From CAUTNH01 sp963543845 (GTDB lineage: Bacteria > Bacillota_I > Bacilli_A > Acholeplasmatales > Acholeplasmataceae), in contig CAUUCL010000003.1 of the NCBI GenBank assembly GCA_963543845.1, positions 1 to 64,000 of the forward strand: a stretch of 64,000 bases of DNA, read 5' to 3'. The position numbers and the translations under genes were made by a program. The first letter of the stretch is position 1. The number at the start of each line of letters is the position of its first letter. Under the pieces are notes generated by a model. The model was given only the letters and a program-made list of their open reading frames with translations. It was not told where the DNA came from and did not search any database. Shown here in pieces: positions 1-8,050 of this stretch.

Positions 1-400
1 GGTAAGCGAAATCTGCTGGATTTTTATAAATTACAAGTGGCAAACTCGGGTTATATCATAAAATTATTTTTTTTTCAAATTTTAAGATGGTAAACAAAAT
101 TTTGTGCATAACTAACTAGTCATACACGTAAGTATTCAACAAGGATATAAAAATGAAATTTATTTGAAAAAATGCTATAATGTTTTATGGAATTTTTAGA
201 TAATCAGATAGTAATATGAATTTTTCTTAAAAGAAAACTCCTGTGATATTTTATTTGAATTTTATATTATGTATAAATCGGTTACTATAGTGATTTTATG
301 TTTAATAATTTTGGTAAGGTATTCTTAAAAAACTAAGATTTTTAAGTTATGTAATACGGAATTATTGTTAAATCTTAAAACAGGAGGTATGTTTGAGGAC
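1..400. other. gene-free left edge, AT-rich
   Basis: No convincing coding frame is present between the window edge and the retron RNA. The stretch is extremely AT-rich, with homopolymer runs and a short inverted repeat TTTTCTT/AAGAAAA at 222-237. A promoter for the retron should lie here. TTGAAT near 255 with an AT-rich -10-like stretch about 17 bases later is one candidate, but it cannot be separated from background. The first ~90 bases are open in some frames and could hold the end of a neighbouring gene that I cannot identify. Confidence 0.5.
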
Positions 401-538
401 AGCGTGTGGTTAGTGTTTTTGCTTGCGTTTCGCAAGCGTTGATTTAAATGTGAGGTCTATTTGTCTTGCTTGAATTTTATGTTTCTTTTATGTGCACGAG
501 AATGTATGCTATTGACATAAAGAGTAACCACACGTGCT
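401..538 (+). ncRNA. retron msr-msd RNA
   Basis: This is the template and primer RNA of the retron, directly upstream of the reverse transcriptase and on the same strand. The outer a1/a2 inverted repeats are visible: CGTGTGGTTA at 403-412 pairs perfectly with TAACCACACG at 525-534, with AG/CT pairs further out across a two-base bulge. The a1 arm ends TTA followed by G413, the expected position of the 2'-5' branching guanosine. The msr part has a perfect 7-bp hairpin, GCTTGCG-TTT-CGCAAGC (421-437), with the UUU loop typical of RT-binding stems. The msd part is a weaker hairpin, TTTATGT (487-493) with ACATAAA (515-521). The exact msr/msd boundary is inferred. Confidence 0.8.
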
Positions 539-547
539 TTTTAATAT

Positions 548-2239
548 ATGAATATTTATGAAAATGCACGAAAGGAATTGGCTAAATTTATAGGTGTTAA
601 TCTCAAAGAAATTACTTATGTGCTTTATAAAATAGAAACAAAAAACTCGTATAGCTCATTTGAGATTCCAAAGAAAAATGGGGAGTCTAGAATTATTGAT
701 GCACCTAATGATAAGCTGAAACGGATTCAAAGAAAACTAGGTATAAAGTTATATGAACGTCACATGGAATATATAAATGAAAAAGGAATAAGAAAAAGTG
801 TATCTCATGGTTTTGAAAAAAATAAAAGTATAATAACAAATGCCAATTGTCATAAAAATAAAAAATATTTATTGAATATAGATATTTCGGATTTTTTTTC
901 TTCTTTTAATTTCGGAAGGGTGCAAGGTTATTTCTATAAAAGCAACGAATTTAATTTTACGAAAGAAATTGCCACAATAATTGCACAGTTAGCCTGCTAT
1001 AATGGAAAATTACCTCAAGGAGCACCAACTTCTCCTATAATTTCAAATTTGATTTTTAATATTGTAGATATGAAAATTTTGGAATTATCAAAAAAATATA
1101 GATTGGATTATACTCGATATGCCGATGATTTGAGTTTTTCTACTAATAACAAAGTTTTCGGTAAAGAATATCTTAATTTTATACAAGAGTTATCAATTCT
1201 TCTTAAAAGAAACGGGTTTGAAATAAATCAAAATAAAACTAGATTAGAATACCATTCATCCAAACAAGAAGTTACTGGATTAACTGTAAATAATAAGATA
1301 AACGCTAATAAAGAATTTATAAAAAATACCAGAGCAATGGCTAATCAACTGTATAAAACGAATAGTTTTCAAATAGATGGAAAGGATGGAACTTTGAATC
1401 AATTAGAAGGGCGCTTCGCTTTTATAAATCAATTAGATTGGTCAAATAATAAAATAGAGTATCGAACAACAAATAAAAAAAATAATAAAAAATTCATTTC
1501 GGGATTGAATATTAGAGAAAAACAATATCAGTATTTTTTGTTTTATAAGTATTTTTTTAGACCAGCAAAACCAACTATTGTGACAGAGGGTAAAACTGAT
1601 ATTTTGCATATTAAGTCGGCACTAATGAAGTATTGTGATAAATATCCGAGGCTTATTACTAAAGTTGCAAATGATAAATATAAATTTAATGTATATTTTT
1701 TAAATAGGACAAAACGATTAAATTATTTTTTGGGCATTTCGGGTAATGGTGCTGATTCAATGAAAAATATTTGGAACTTTTATAATGGAAAGAATAATTG
1801 TAAAAATATATATGAATATATGCAAACAAAGTGTCAAACTGGGGTTCAAACTAAGTTCTTCTCAGATAAAGTTAATCCTGTGATTTTATTATTTGATAAT
1901 GAACAAAAAAGTGATAGACCACTAAGAAAATTCTTGAAACATTCAAATATTGAGATGAGTAATGAAGAAATTTATAAGCAACTAAATAAAAATTTATTTT
2001 TACTGACGCTTCCATTTCCTCCCAATAAGAAATTAGATGAGTGTGAAATTGAGGATTTATATTCTGAAGAGACTTTAAATGTGACCATTAATCGAAAAAA
2101 ATTTAGCAAGAATGCAGAAGATGGATCTAAAGAATATTTTGGAAAACACATATTTTCGTTATATATTATGAAAAATTACAAGAAAATCAATTTTGAAAAT
2201 TTTGAGCCAATTTTAGAATTGATAAATAATTGGGTATAA
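548..2239 (+). CDS. retron reverse transcriptase fused to TOPRIM domain
   Basis: Retron RT of 563 residues that would reverse-transcribe the adjacent msd RNA into branched msDNA. Visible RT motifs are the retron region X NAxxH (residues 98-102), IDISDFF (111-117), LPQGAPTSP (155-163), the catalytic YADD (191-194) and the region-Y VTG (242-244). After about residue 340 comes a second domain with TOPRIM features: IVTEGKTD (E347) and LLFDNE (D450/E452). An RT-TOPRIM fusion is the arrangement of retron Eco2 (Ec67), classed as type I-C, in which the fused domain is the toxic anti-phage effector held in check by msDNA. No other effector gene is adjacent. No Shine-Dalgarno precedes the ATG, which lies 9 bases after the a2 repeat. 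The anti-phage role is inferred from the family. Confidence 0.88.
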   Translation: MNIYENARKELAKFIGVNLKEITYVLYKIETKNSYSSFEIPKKNGESRIIDAPNDKLKRIQRKLGIKLYERHMEYINEKGIRKSVSHGFEKNKSIITNANCHKNKKYLLNIDISDFFSSFNFGRVQGYFYKSNEFNFTKEIATIIAQLACYNGKLPQGAPTSPIISNLIFNIVDMKILELSKKYRLDYTRYADDLSFSTNNKVFGKEYLNFIQELSILLKRNGFEINQNKTRLEYHSSKQEVTGLTVNNKINANKEFIKNTRAMANQLYKTNSFQIDGKDGTLNQLEGRFAFINQLDWSNNKIEYRTTNKKNNKKFISGLNIREKQYQYFLFYKYFFRPAKPTIVTEGKTDILHIKSALMKYCDKYPRLITKVANDKYKFNVYFLNRTKRLNYFLGISGNGADSMKNIWNFYNGKNNCKNIYEYMQTKCQTGVQTKFFSDKVNPVILLFDNEQKSDRPLRKFLKHSNIEMSNEEIYKQLNKNLFLLTLPFPPNKKLDECEIEDLYSEETLNVTINRKKFSKNAEDGSKEYFGKHIFSLYIMKNYKKINFENFEPILELINNWV

Positions 2240-2796
2240 TTGTGGTTTTATGTATTTTGGATTTTTAGATTACGATTTGTATCCCAATTTCAAAATTATA
2301 GACTAAATTTAAAAAAAGACATAATTCTATTAATTTATTTTTAATAATTTTTTCGTAATTATGTGATCTTTTATTATTGACTTTCATACGTTTAACTTTG
2401 AATTGCAGGTTAGTCTGTATTTTTCAAGCCCATATTATTATAAGACATTATTTCTCTGTTATAAATTATATTTTTATTTTCTATAATTGGATACTTGCCT
2501 TATGTTCTATAATATGGATTTATCATCTTTATTGACGATTATTGGTTTCAAAAACTACGCTCTAGAGTATACTTAAGTTACAATTTATGTGAGTTTAAAA
2601 CTAGTTAGACCATAAACTTTGAACTAGAGCCAAAAAAAACAATAATTGAATTTAGCAGTTATTCTTGACGAAAATAAGATTGTATCGTATTTTCGTCAGA
2701 AATCAAAATATTTATAAGGAAATTTACTACACTATATAGATTATATTACTCAAAAGCAAAGTATACTAATGACTTTAAAATATTTAAATTAATAGA
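2240..2796. other. gene-free stretch between retron and adh
   Basis: 557 bases with no frame longer than about 20 codons that looks coding. It holds two inverted repeats. GCTCTAG (2559-2565) matches CTAGAGC (2624-2630), with an inner TTTATG/CATAAA pair (2584-2589 and 2611-2616). A perfect 10-bp stem lies at 2667-2697. Neither is followed by a T-run on either strand, so they are not ordinary terminators. The stretch may contain the boundary of the retron-carrying insert, but no att site or transposon end was recognised. Confidence 0.5.
2667..2697. repeat. perfect 10-bp inverted repeat
   Basis: GACGAAAATA (2667-2676) is the exact reverse complement of TATTTTCGTC (2688-2697), with an 11-base loop and one further T-A pair outside. 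It lacks a T-tract, so it may be an RNA structure or a protein site. Its function is unknown. Confidence 0.6.
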
Positions 2797-3834
2797 CTAA
2801 TCTACTTGTCTCATATCAATAACAACTCTACCTGTAATTTTATTTTCTTTTAAATCTTTTAAAACATTATTGATTTCTTTAAATGGTTTGACAGTTACAA
2901 CTGGAACAGCAATTCCTTCTTTTGCAAATTGGTAAGCCTCTTTTAAATCCGTTCTAGTTCCAATAAGTGAACCTACTACTTTAATTCCATCTAAAACAGT
3001 TTTTAAAACTGGCAGATCCATTGATACTGGAGGAATTGCTACAGCCACAACAGTTCCACATCTTTTTACAGAAAATATCGCTTGATCAAATGCTTTTTTA
3101 GCTACTGCAGTTACAATTGCTACCTGCGCACCACCATTTGTATTTTTATTTATAAATTCTATTGGATCTTCTTTTATAGAATTGCAGACTAAATCAGCAC
3201 CAACTTTTTTAGCAAGTTCTAATTTTTTATCATCAATATCAACCACAACAACTTTAGCATTAAAAACCTTTTTAGCATATTCAACTGCTAAATGACCAAG
3301 ACCGCCAATACCATAAACTACTAGCCACTCCCCTGGTTTAATATCTGATACTTTAACTGCCTTATAAGTTGTAACCCCTGCGCATGTTATAGGAGCTGCT
3401 AGTTTTGGATCTAGTCCTTCTGGAACTTTTACCGCATAATCGGCAATAACTATACATTTACTTGCAAGGGCACCATCTGCTGAAAAACCAGCGTTTACTG
3501 CATCGTGACAAAATGTCTCTCGGCCACTGTTGCAGTACTCACAATTCCCACAACCTGAATAAAACCATGCAACAGATACTCTATCTCCTACTTTAAGTGA
3601 TTTGACGCTAGGATGAATTTTAGAAACTACACCTATACCCTCATGACCTATAAATCTATTAGGCACATATGGAAATGTTCCATCTACAATATGCAAATCA
3701 CTATGACATACACCGCAATATTCAACATCAATTAAAGCCTCTCCATGATTAAGTTCTCTTAACTCTTTTTCAATAATATCAACTTGACCATCTTGTGCCT
3801 TTCTTCCGGCTGCTCCAATAATTTTTTCTTTCAT
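2797..3834 (-). CDS. zinc-dependent alcohol dehydrogenase (AdhP-like)
   Basis: Medium-chain, zinc-dependent NAD alcohol dehydrogenase of 345 residues, interconverting primary alcohols and aldehydes in the cytosol, probably in fermentation. Catalytic-zinc ligands are present (C40 or C43, H63-E65 region in GHE, C151). The four structural-zinc cysteines sit at 95, 98, 101 and 109. The NAD-binding GIGGLG is at 175-180, and an acidic residue at the end of the second Rossmann strand (D199) argues for NAD over NADP. The start is preceded by a clear GAGGTGG ribosome-binding site. The gene appears monocistronic. Family assignment is strong; the physiological substrate is not determinable. Confidence 0.92.
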   Translation of the reverse strand: MKEKIIGAAGRKAQDGQVDIIEKELRELNHGEALIDVEYCGVCHSDLHIVDGTFPYVPNRFIGHEGIGVVSKIHPSVKSLKVGDRVSVAWFYSGCGNCEYCNSGRETFCHDAVNAGFSADGALASKCIVIADYAVKVPEGLDPKLAAPITCAGVTTYKAVKVSDIKPGEWLVVYGIGGLGHLAVEYAKKVFNAKVVVVDIDDKKLELAKKVGADLVCNSIKEDPIEFINKNTNGGAQVAIVTAVAKKAFDQAIFSVKRCGTVVAVAIPPVSMDLPVLKTVLDGIKVVGSLIGTRTDLKEAYQFAKEGIAVPVVTVKPFKEINNVLKDLKENKITGRVVIDMRQVD

Positions 3835-3943
3835 AAAACCACCTCATACTTAACTTTTTTTAAGATTTATCTATATTATAATTATACCCAATAATCAAAT
3901 AAAATACAATAAATTATACTAACAATTTAAATATCAAATAATA

Positions 3944-3969
3944 AAAAGAGCCTAGAAAAATCTAGGCTC
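3944..3969 (-). terminator. intrinsic terminator of the MgtE unit
   Basis: Perfect 9-bp stem GAGCCTAGA/TCTAGGCTC with an AAAA loop, followed on the minus strand by TTTTTATTAT. It ends the minus-strand unit that includes both MgtE genes and the coiled-coil gene. Confidence 0.85.
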
Positions 3970-4007
3970 CTGCTAGCTTATAACCTTACTTCTACTAGCT
4001 AAGTTTT

Positions 4008-4088
4008 TTAGAACGATTTTATATACCTTTTATAAAACACTTTAAATAAAACAAAAACAATTACAAATAAAAAATAACCAATAATCAT
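4008..4088 (-). CDS. possible small membrane peptide
   Basis: A minus-strand frame ends in TAA at 4008 and encodes one strongly hydrophobic segment (MIIGYFLFVIVFVLF) followed by a basic tail rich in K, R and Y, the shape of a single-pass small membrane protein. From the only ATG it is 26 residues. The frame stays open upstream to about 4130 without a standard start codon, and no ribosome-binding site is visible. It lies between the DIP1984-like gene and the terminator, so it would be co-transcribed with the MgtE genes. Chance hydrophobicity in AT-rich DNA is a real alternative. Confidence 0.25.
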   Translation of the reverse strand: MIIGYFLFVIVFVLFKVFYKRYIKSF

Positions 4089-4143
4089 TAACAATAAACT
4101 AATAACATCATCTTTAAATGTAATCGCTTCTATGGAATATTTT

Positions 4144-4629
4144 TTATACTTCTATTTGTGTATCTAAATTAGCTCTATCAATTGCAATTTGAATTTTAGT
4201 AATCTCAGATGTTAAACTAGTAATTTCTTTTTCTACTTCTTTTGGTTCAAATAAACACTCAGTGTATTCAACTTGTCCATCATTAGTTGTAATTCTTTCT
4301 CTTTTTTTATTGCTTGCTAAATCTTCTAGTCTTCTTAATTTACTTGAAAGTTGCGCAAGTAAAATTAAAAGTTCTGAGATTGATAAACTCTTATATTCTG
4401 TTTTTGTGTTTGCATTAGCATTTATAATTTTAATTTTTAGCTGTCTTTTTTTAGTTTCTAACTTTTCTATTTCTTTGCTAACTGCTTGATAATTATAATC
4501 ACTTACCTCAGGTTTTTCACCCTTTAGATAAACTACTTTAGATTCTCTTTTTTCAAATTCTAAAAGTTTTAATATCTCCTTATCTAATATTGTTAGTTCT
4601 TTCATTGCTTGTTTAATTGATACTTTCAT
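4144..4629 (-). CDS. DIP1984-like coiled-coil protein, function unknown
   Basis: 161-residue, mostly helical, charged protein with long heptad-like stretches and no membrane segment or signal peptide. The arrangement (an INxxNxxT-like segment in the middle, SELLILLAQLSSKLRRLEDL, and a C-terminal EITKIQ..IDRANLDTQIE) resembles the DIP1984 (DUF6847) family, which has no assigned reaction. It lies 11 bases downstream of the second MgtE gene on the same strand and shares its terminator, so it may work with magnesium transport. That is inference from position only. A good AAAGGAGAAAAT ribosome-binding site precedes the ATG. Confidence 0.6.
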   Translation of the reverse strand: MKVSIKQAMKELTILDKEILKLLEFEKRESKVVYLKGEKPEVSDYNYQAVSKEIEKLETKKRQLKIKIINANANTKTEYKSLSISELLILLAQLSSKLRRLEDLASNKKRERITTNDGQVEYTECLFEPKEVEKEITSLTSEITKIQIAIDRANLDTQIEV

Positions 4630-4640
4630 TATTTTCTCCT

Positions 4641-6026
4641 TTATTTAAATATTTTAATAAATACTGTTGCAATTGAAAAATATATAACAAGTGCTAATAA
4701 ATCATTTGAAGTTGTAAGAATAGGTCCTGATACATTAGCGGGGTTTATTTTTCTTTTTTTAGCAATTATCGGAATTACAACCCCTAAAATTGCTGATATA
4801 AACATCGAGATAAAAAGCGATAAAAATACAATAATTCCAATTGATATTGAAAAGGCTGTCTGATTAAGGCTAGCAATACTTGACCTGCTTGCTCCCTCAA
4901 TTATTTTCAAAGGTAAATTTAAAAAACCAAACGCTATCACAAATCCATAAAGTCCAATAACAAGTGAATTTATTAAGGCTATCATAACCTCATTTTTAAG
5001 ATGTTTTTTTATTTCTTCTTTTTTATCTAACTTGTTTTGTCCAATTGATAAAATCGTAACTGCAAGACTTTGCGTTCCAATATTTCCTGCAGTATCTAAA
5101 ATAAGTGATTGGAATAAAAATATTACCGAAACAACTTGAATTGTCTTTTCAAATACAAGCAGAAAATTAGCAATTAAAAGTCCTAAAATAATGGAAAGTA
5201 AAAGCCACGGGATTCTTCTTAGTGACCTTTTAATAGCACTATCATTTTTATTATATTCAGACAAAAATGCCAGTCTTTGGAAATCTTCTTTTTGCTTTTC
5301 ATAAATTTCCTCAATAATATCATCTGAGGTAATTACGCCTAATATCTTTTTATCATAATCAACAACTGGTATAGCCTTTTCATCATAGTCTTTAAAAATA
5401 TCAACTACTTCAAATATAGGTTTATCGTTATAAATATAATTGTAATCATTATCTATTAAATCTGATAATTTATCTGTCTTTCTTGCAACAATTAAATCTT
5501 TTAGTTTAACTACACCAACTAATGTATCATCTTCTTTTACAACATATATATCATCTATATAATCATTATCTTTAGATTTTTCAATTAAATACTGCGTAGC
5601 ATCTTTAATTGAAAAATCCTCACTAATTTTTATAATTTCTGGTGTCATTAAAGATGATGCTAAATTATCAGAGTAAAGCAGCATTTTCTTTATTTCAATT
5701 TGCTTTGTCTCTTTTAAAAGTTTTATAATTTCTTCTTGTTCATCTTTTTTATACTCAGATATAAAGTCTTTTAACTCATCTAATTTGATTAAATCAAGAA
5801 GTCTTTTCTTTCTATCAGTTGTAGGTAGTTTTTCAAATAAATCTTTTTTATCATCTATTTCTAGCTGTTCAAATAATAGAACAACTTTTTTATAATCAAT
5901 TGCACTTCTTAAAATTTTCTTTTCATCATCATCTAATCCAGGATAAATTAAAGATAAATCATAAGCTTGGATTTTTTTTACATCTTGTCTTAATTGATTT
6001 AGTGGCTTTTTAAAATCTAGTTTCAT
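4641..6026 (-). CDS. mgtE: MgtE-family magnesium channel/transporter, paralogue 2
   Basis: 461-residue MgtE-type Mg2+ channel of the cytoplasmic membrane. Domain order is an N-terminal superhelical domain of ~110 residues rich in acidic residues, two CBS domains (about 125-250, with the GVVKLKDL and GVITSDD ends), a connecting helix, and five membrane segments from about residue 275 onward. The last segment carries VSGPILTTSNDLLALVIYF, which keeps the pore-region Asp. Its ATG overlaps the stop of the preceding MgtE gene by 4 bases (ATGA), indicating translational coupling. The two copies are clearly diverged, so a heterodimeric channel or differently gated paralogues are possible. Confidence 0.9.
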   Translation of the reverse strand: MKLDFKKPLNQLRQDVKKIQAYDLSLIYPGLDDDEKKILRSAIDYKKVVLLFEQLEIDDKKDLFEKLPTTDRKKRLLDLIKLDELKDFISEYKKDEQEEIIKLLKETKQIEIKKMLLYSDNLASSLMTPEIIKISEDFSIKDATQYLIEKSKDNDYIDDIYVVKEDDTLVGVVKLKDLIVARKTDKLSDLIDNDYNYIYNDKPIFEVVDIFKDYDEKAIPVVDYDKKILGVITSDDIIEEIYEKQKEDFQRLAFLSEYNKNDSAIKRSLRRIPWLLLSIILGLLIANFLLVFEKTIQVVSVIFLFQSLILDTAGNIGTQSLAVTILSIGQNKLDKKEEIKKHLKNEVMIALINSLVIGLYGFVIAFGFLNLPLKIIEGASRSSIASLNQTAFSISIGIIVFLSLFISMFISAILGVVIPIIAKKRKINPANVSGPILTTSNDLLALVIYFSIATVFIKIFK

Positions 6027-7396
6027 AGTCCACCTCCAAATGCTCTTAGCATAACAAGAGTTAAGCTAAAATAAATTGCAACCGATGATACATCAATAAT
6101 TGTAGTAATAAATGGTCCTGATGCAACTGCTGGGTCTTGTTTTATAAGTTTTAAAAATGCTGGTATTAAAACTGCAATTATTGGAGCAACCACAATTACG
6201 ATAAAAAGCGAGATTGAAAGGATTAGAGCAAATATTAAAGCTTGGATAACAGATGATGTATTAGTTTTAACAAATCCTTGCAGGAGCTGATTATCTCCTG
6301 CATTTATTTTTTTAATCATCATAAAGGCAAACGCAAAAATAAATGCTGTGATAGTTAAAATTATCGCAGTAAATAATCCCGATAAAAACTCTTTTAAAAA
6401 GTGCTTAAAGTTAATTTTCCCTTTTTCACTTAACTCACTTAATGTTACGGCAAGTGTTTGGGTTGCAATATTTCCAGGTGTTCCAAGCATAATAGGTTGA
6501 AATACTACAAGTATTGCAATTCCTGCAAGCTCTTTTGAAAATCCTGTTGTCAAAAGTGCAATTGGGATACTTAGTAAAACTAAAGTTATAAGCCAAGGTA
6601 ATCTGTGAAGAGATGCCTTAATTGTTCTTTCTTTTGTAGTTTTAGGAAGAGCTGCTAGTTTTTCAAAATCCTCAATACCCTCTTCTTGAACAATATCAAT
6701 TGCATCATCTGATGTTACCATACCCAAAAGTTCATTATTATCATTTACAACTGGCATTTCATATACTTTATAATTTTTGATACTTTGGATTGTTATTTCA
6801 ATATCATCAGATATATTAGCAGGTTTTAAATACTCCATTATGTTTAAAACTTTCATCGGAGATTTTGTCTTAAGTAAAGTTTTAAAGGATAATATTCCTT
6901 GATATTGATTGTGGCTATCTACTATAAATATAGTTGAAATTGACTCTACATCAGGGGCCTGTTTAATTAAAATTTTAGTCGCCTGTTTTACATCTAAGTC
7001 TTGATCTATTTTAATTATTTCGTAATTAGTATATGCTCCTGTTTTATCCTCATCATACAGCATTAACTCTTTAATTATTTCTTTATCGCTTAATTTGGCA
7101 ATTAAGCCTCTTCTAGTTTTTGAATCAAGAGCATTTAAAATGTCAATCTTATCATCACTTGATATTTCATCAAGTATTAAAACTGCTTTATCTGTTTCAA
7201 ACTTTCTAATCCAAAAAGCAGCCTTTTTAATTGATAGGTAAGATAATAAATTAGCAATACTTTTATTACTTGCTTGCAAAAACAAAGATTCTTTTTCACT
7301 TTGAGTTAATGTTTCAAACTCGCTCGCAAAATCAAATCCATGTATTTCATCTAAAATTTCTTCAATATTATTATTTTTTAATAGCTCTTTTAACAT
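6023..7396 (-). CDS. mgtE: MgtE-family magnesium channel/transporter, paralogue 1
   Basis: 457-residue MgtE with the same order as its neighbour: N domain, CBS pair (about 130-245, MVTSDDAIDIV), plug helix, and five membrane spans from about residue 270. The conserved ASGPFITTIIDVSSVAIYF lies near the C-terminus with the pore Asp. It is the first gene of the minus-strand unit. No Shine-Dalgarno is visible, and a TATAAT hexamer ends only 6 bases before the ATG, so the transcript may be leaderless. No M-box riboswitch fits in the 55-base gap upstream, so Mg2+ control would be at the protein level through the N and CBS domains. Confidence 0.9.
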   Translation of the reverse strand: MLKELLKNNNIEEILDEIHGFDFASEFETLTQSEKESLFLQASNKSIANLLSYLSIKKAAFWIRKFETDKAVLILDEISSDDKIDILNALDSKTRRGLIAKLSDKEIIKELMLYDEDKTGAYTNYEIIKIDQDLDVKQATKILIKQAPDVESISTIFIVDSHNQYQGILSFKTLLKTKSPMKVLNIMEYLKPANISDDIEITIQSIKNYKVYEMPVVNDNNELLGMVTSDDAIDIVQEEGIEDFEKLAALPKTTKERTIKASLHRLPWLITLVLLSIPIALLTTGFSKELAGIAILVVFQPIMLGTPGNIATQTLAVTLSELSEKGKINFKHFLKEFLSGLFTAIILTITAFIFAFAFMMIKKINAGDNQLLQGFVKTNTSSVIQALIFALILSISLFIVIVVAPIIAVLIPAFLKLIKQDPAVASGPFITTIIDVSSVAIYFSLTLVMLRAFGGGL

Positions 7397-7402
7397 ATAT
7401 TT

Positions 7403-7426
7403 ATTATACTAAAAATATGATAAAAT
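7403..7426. promoter_or_regulatory. overlapping divergent promoters for mgtE and yigZ
   Basis: In the 55-base divergent gap, the minus strand has TATAAT at 7408-7403, placing a start site at about the A of the MgtE ATG. The plus strand has an extended -10, TGA-TAAAAT, at 7418-7426, about 25 bases before the yigZ ATG. Neither has a good -35 hexamer. These are predictions from hexamers only. Confidence 0.4.
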
Positions 7427-7451
7427 ACTATATATAAGTAAGTGATATTTT

Positions 7452-8021
7452 ATGAAAGAAATAAAGAATAATTTTATATTGGAAAAAGTTATTAAAAACT
7501 CTCGCTTTATTACACTAGTGTTTAAAATAGATGATAACTTTAATCTTAAAAATATAATTAACGATGTTAAATTAAATTATCCAGGCGCAACTCATTACTG
7601 CTATGCCTATAAGAATATCTCAACTGGTGGTTTTTTTGATGATGGCGAGCCTAAGGGAAGTGCGGGTATTCCTATTTATAATGTGATTTGTAAAAATAAC
7701 CTAGATAGAGTATTAGTTGTTATTGTTAGATACTTTGGCGGGATTAAACTTGGCGCAAGTAATCTTTTTAGAGCTTATTTAAATTCTGCAAGCGATGCAA
7801 TTAAAAATTGCGAAATTGTAGAATTTGAAAACCCAACTAAAATTAAAATTATTTTCTCTTATGAAAACGAAAATAAAATTATTAACCATCTAAAAGCAAA
7901 TAATGTAAAAATAACAAGTCAGATAAAAGATGAAAAGGTTAAATATAATATTTTACTAAATGATGAAAAGATAATAGAATCTATTAAGTATTTAATAGAT
8001 GATATTGTTTATCTAAAATAA
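7452..8021 (+). CDS. yigZ: YigZ/IMPACT (UPF0029) family protein
   Basis: 189-residue soluble protein of the YigZ/IMPACT family. The conserved core is visible: NSRFITLVF near the N-terminus, a YPGATHYCYAY segment, the FDDGEPKGSAGIP signature (about residues 61-73), VRYFGGIKLGASNLFRAY (about 97-114), then a smaller C-terminal ferredoxin-like domain. Its biochemical role in bacteria is not settled; ribosome or translation-linked functions are proposed for relatives. It is transcribed divergently from the MgtE unit and ends at a shared bidirectional terminator. Confidence 0.88.
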   Translation: MKEIKNNFILEKVIKNSRFITLVFKIDDNFNLKNIINDVKLNYPGATHYCYAYKNISTGGFFDDGEPKGSAGIPIYNVICKNNLDRVLVVIVRYFGGIKLGASNLFRAYLNSASDAIKNCEIVEFENPTKIKIIFSYENENKIINHLKANNVKITSQIKDEKVKYNILLNDEKIIESIKYLIDDIVYLK

Positions 8022-8047
8022 AAAGGCCCTAACGATTAGAGCCTTTT
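8021..8047. terminator. bidirectional terminator between yigZ and lipid kinase
   Basis: AAAAGGC (8021-8027) pairs with GCCTTTT (8041-8047), continued after one mismatch by CTAA/TTAG. The A-run on one side and T-run on the other serve both convergent genes. It starts on the yigZ stop codon. Confidence 0.85.
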
Positions 8048-8050
8048 GTT

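Larger units (their letters stand above)
3835..4143. other. intergenic stretch with terminator and a possible small ORF
   Basis: 309 bases between the adh start and the end of the DIP1984/MgtE transcription unit, both on the minus strand. It holds the intrinsic terminator at 3944-3969 and a hydrophobic minus-strand small frame at about 4008-4130. Apart from an AT-rich adh promoter region near 3860-3900, nothing else is recognisable. Confidence 0.5.

Noticed and set aside
1..92. Open frames at the left edge on both strands (one minus-strand frame 1-55 reads like protein)
   Set aside because: Too short to identify, no start codon, and competing frames are equally open.
113..2608. CTAACTAGT (113-121) and its inverted copy ACTAGTTAG (2600-2608) as possible ends of a retron-carrying element
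   Set aside because: Only 9 bases match in an AT-rich context with no extension and no transposase or integrase.
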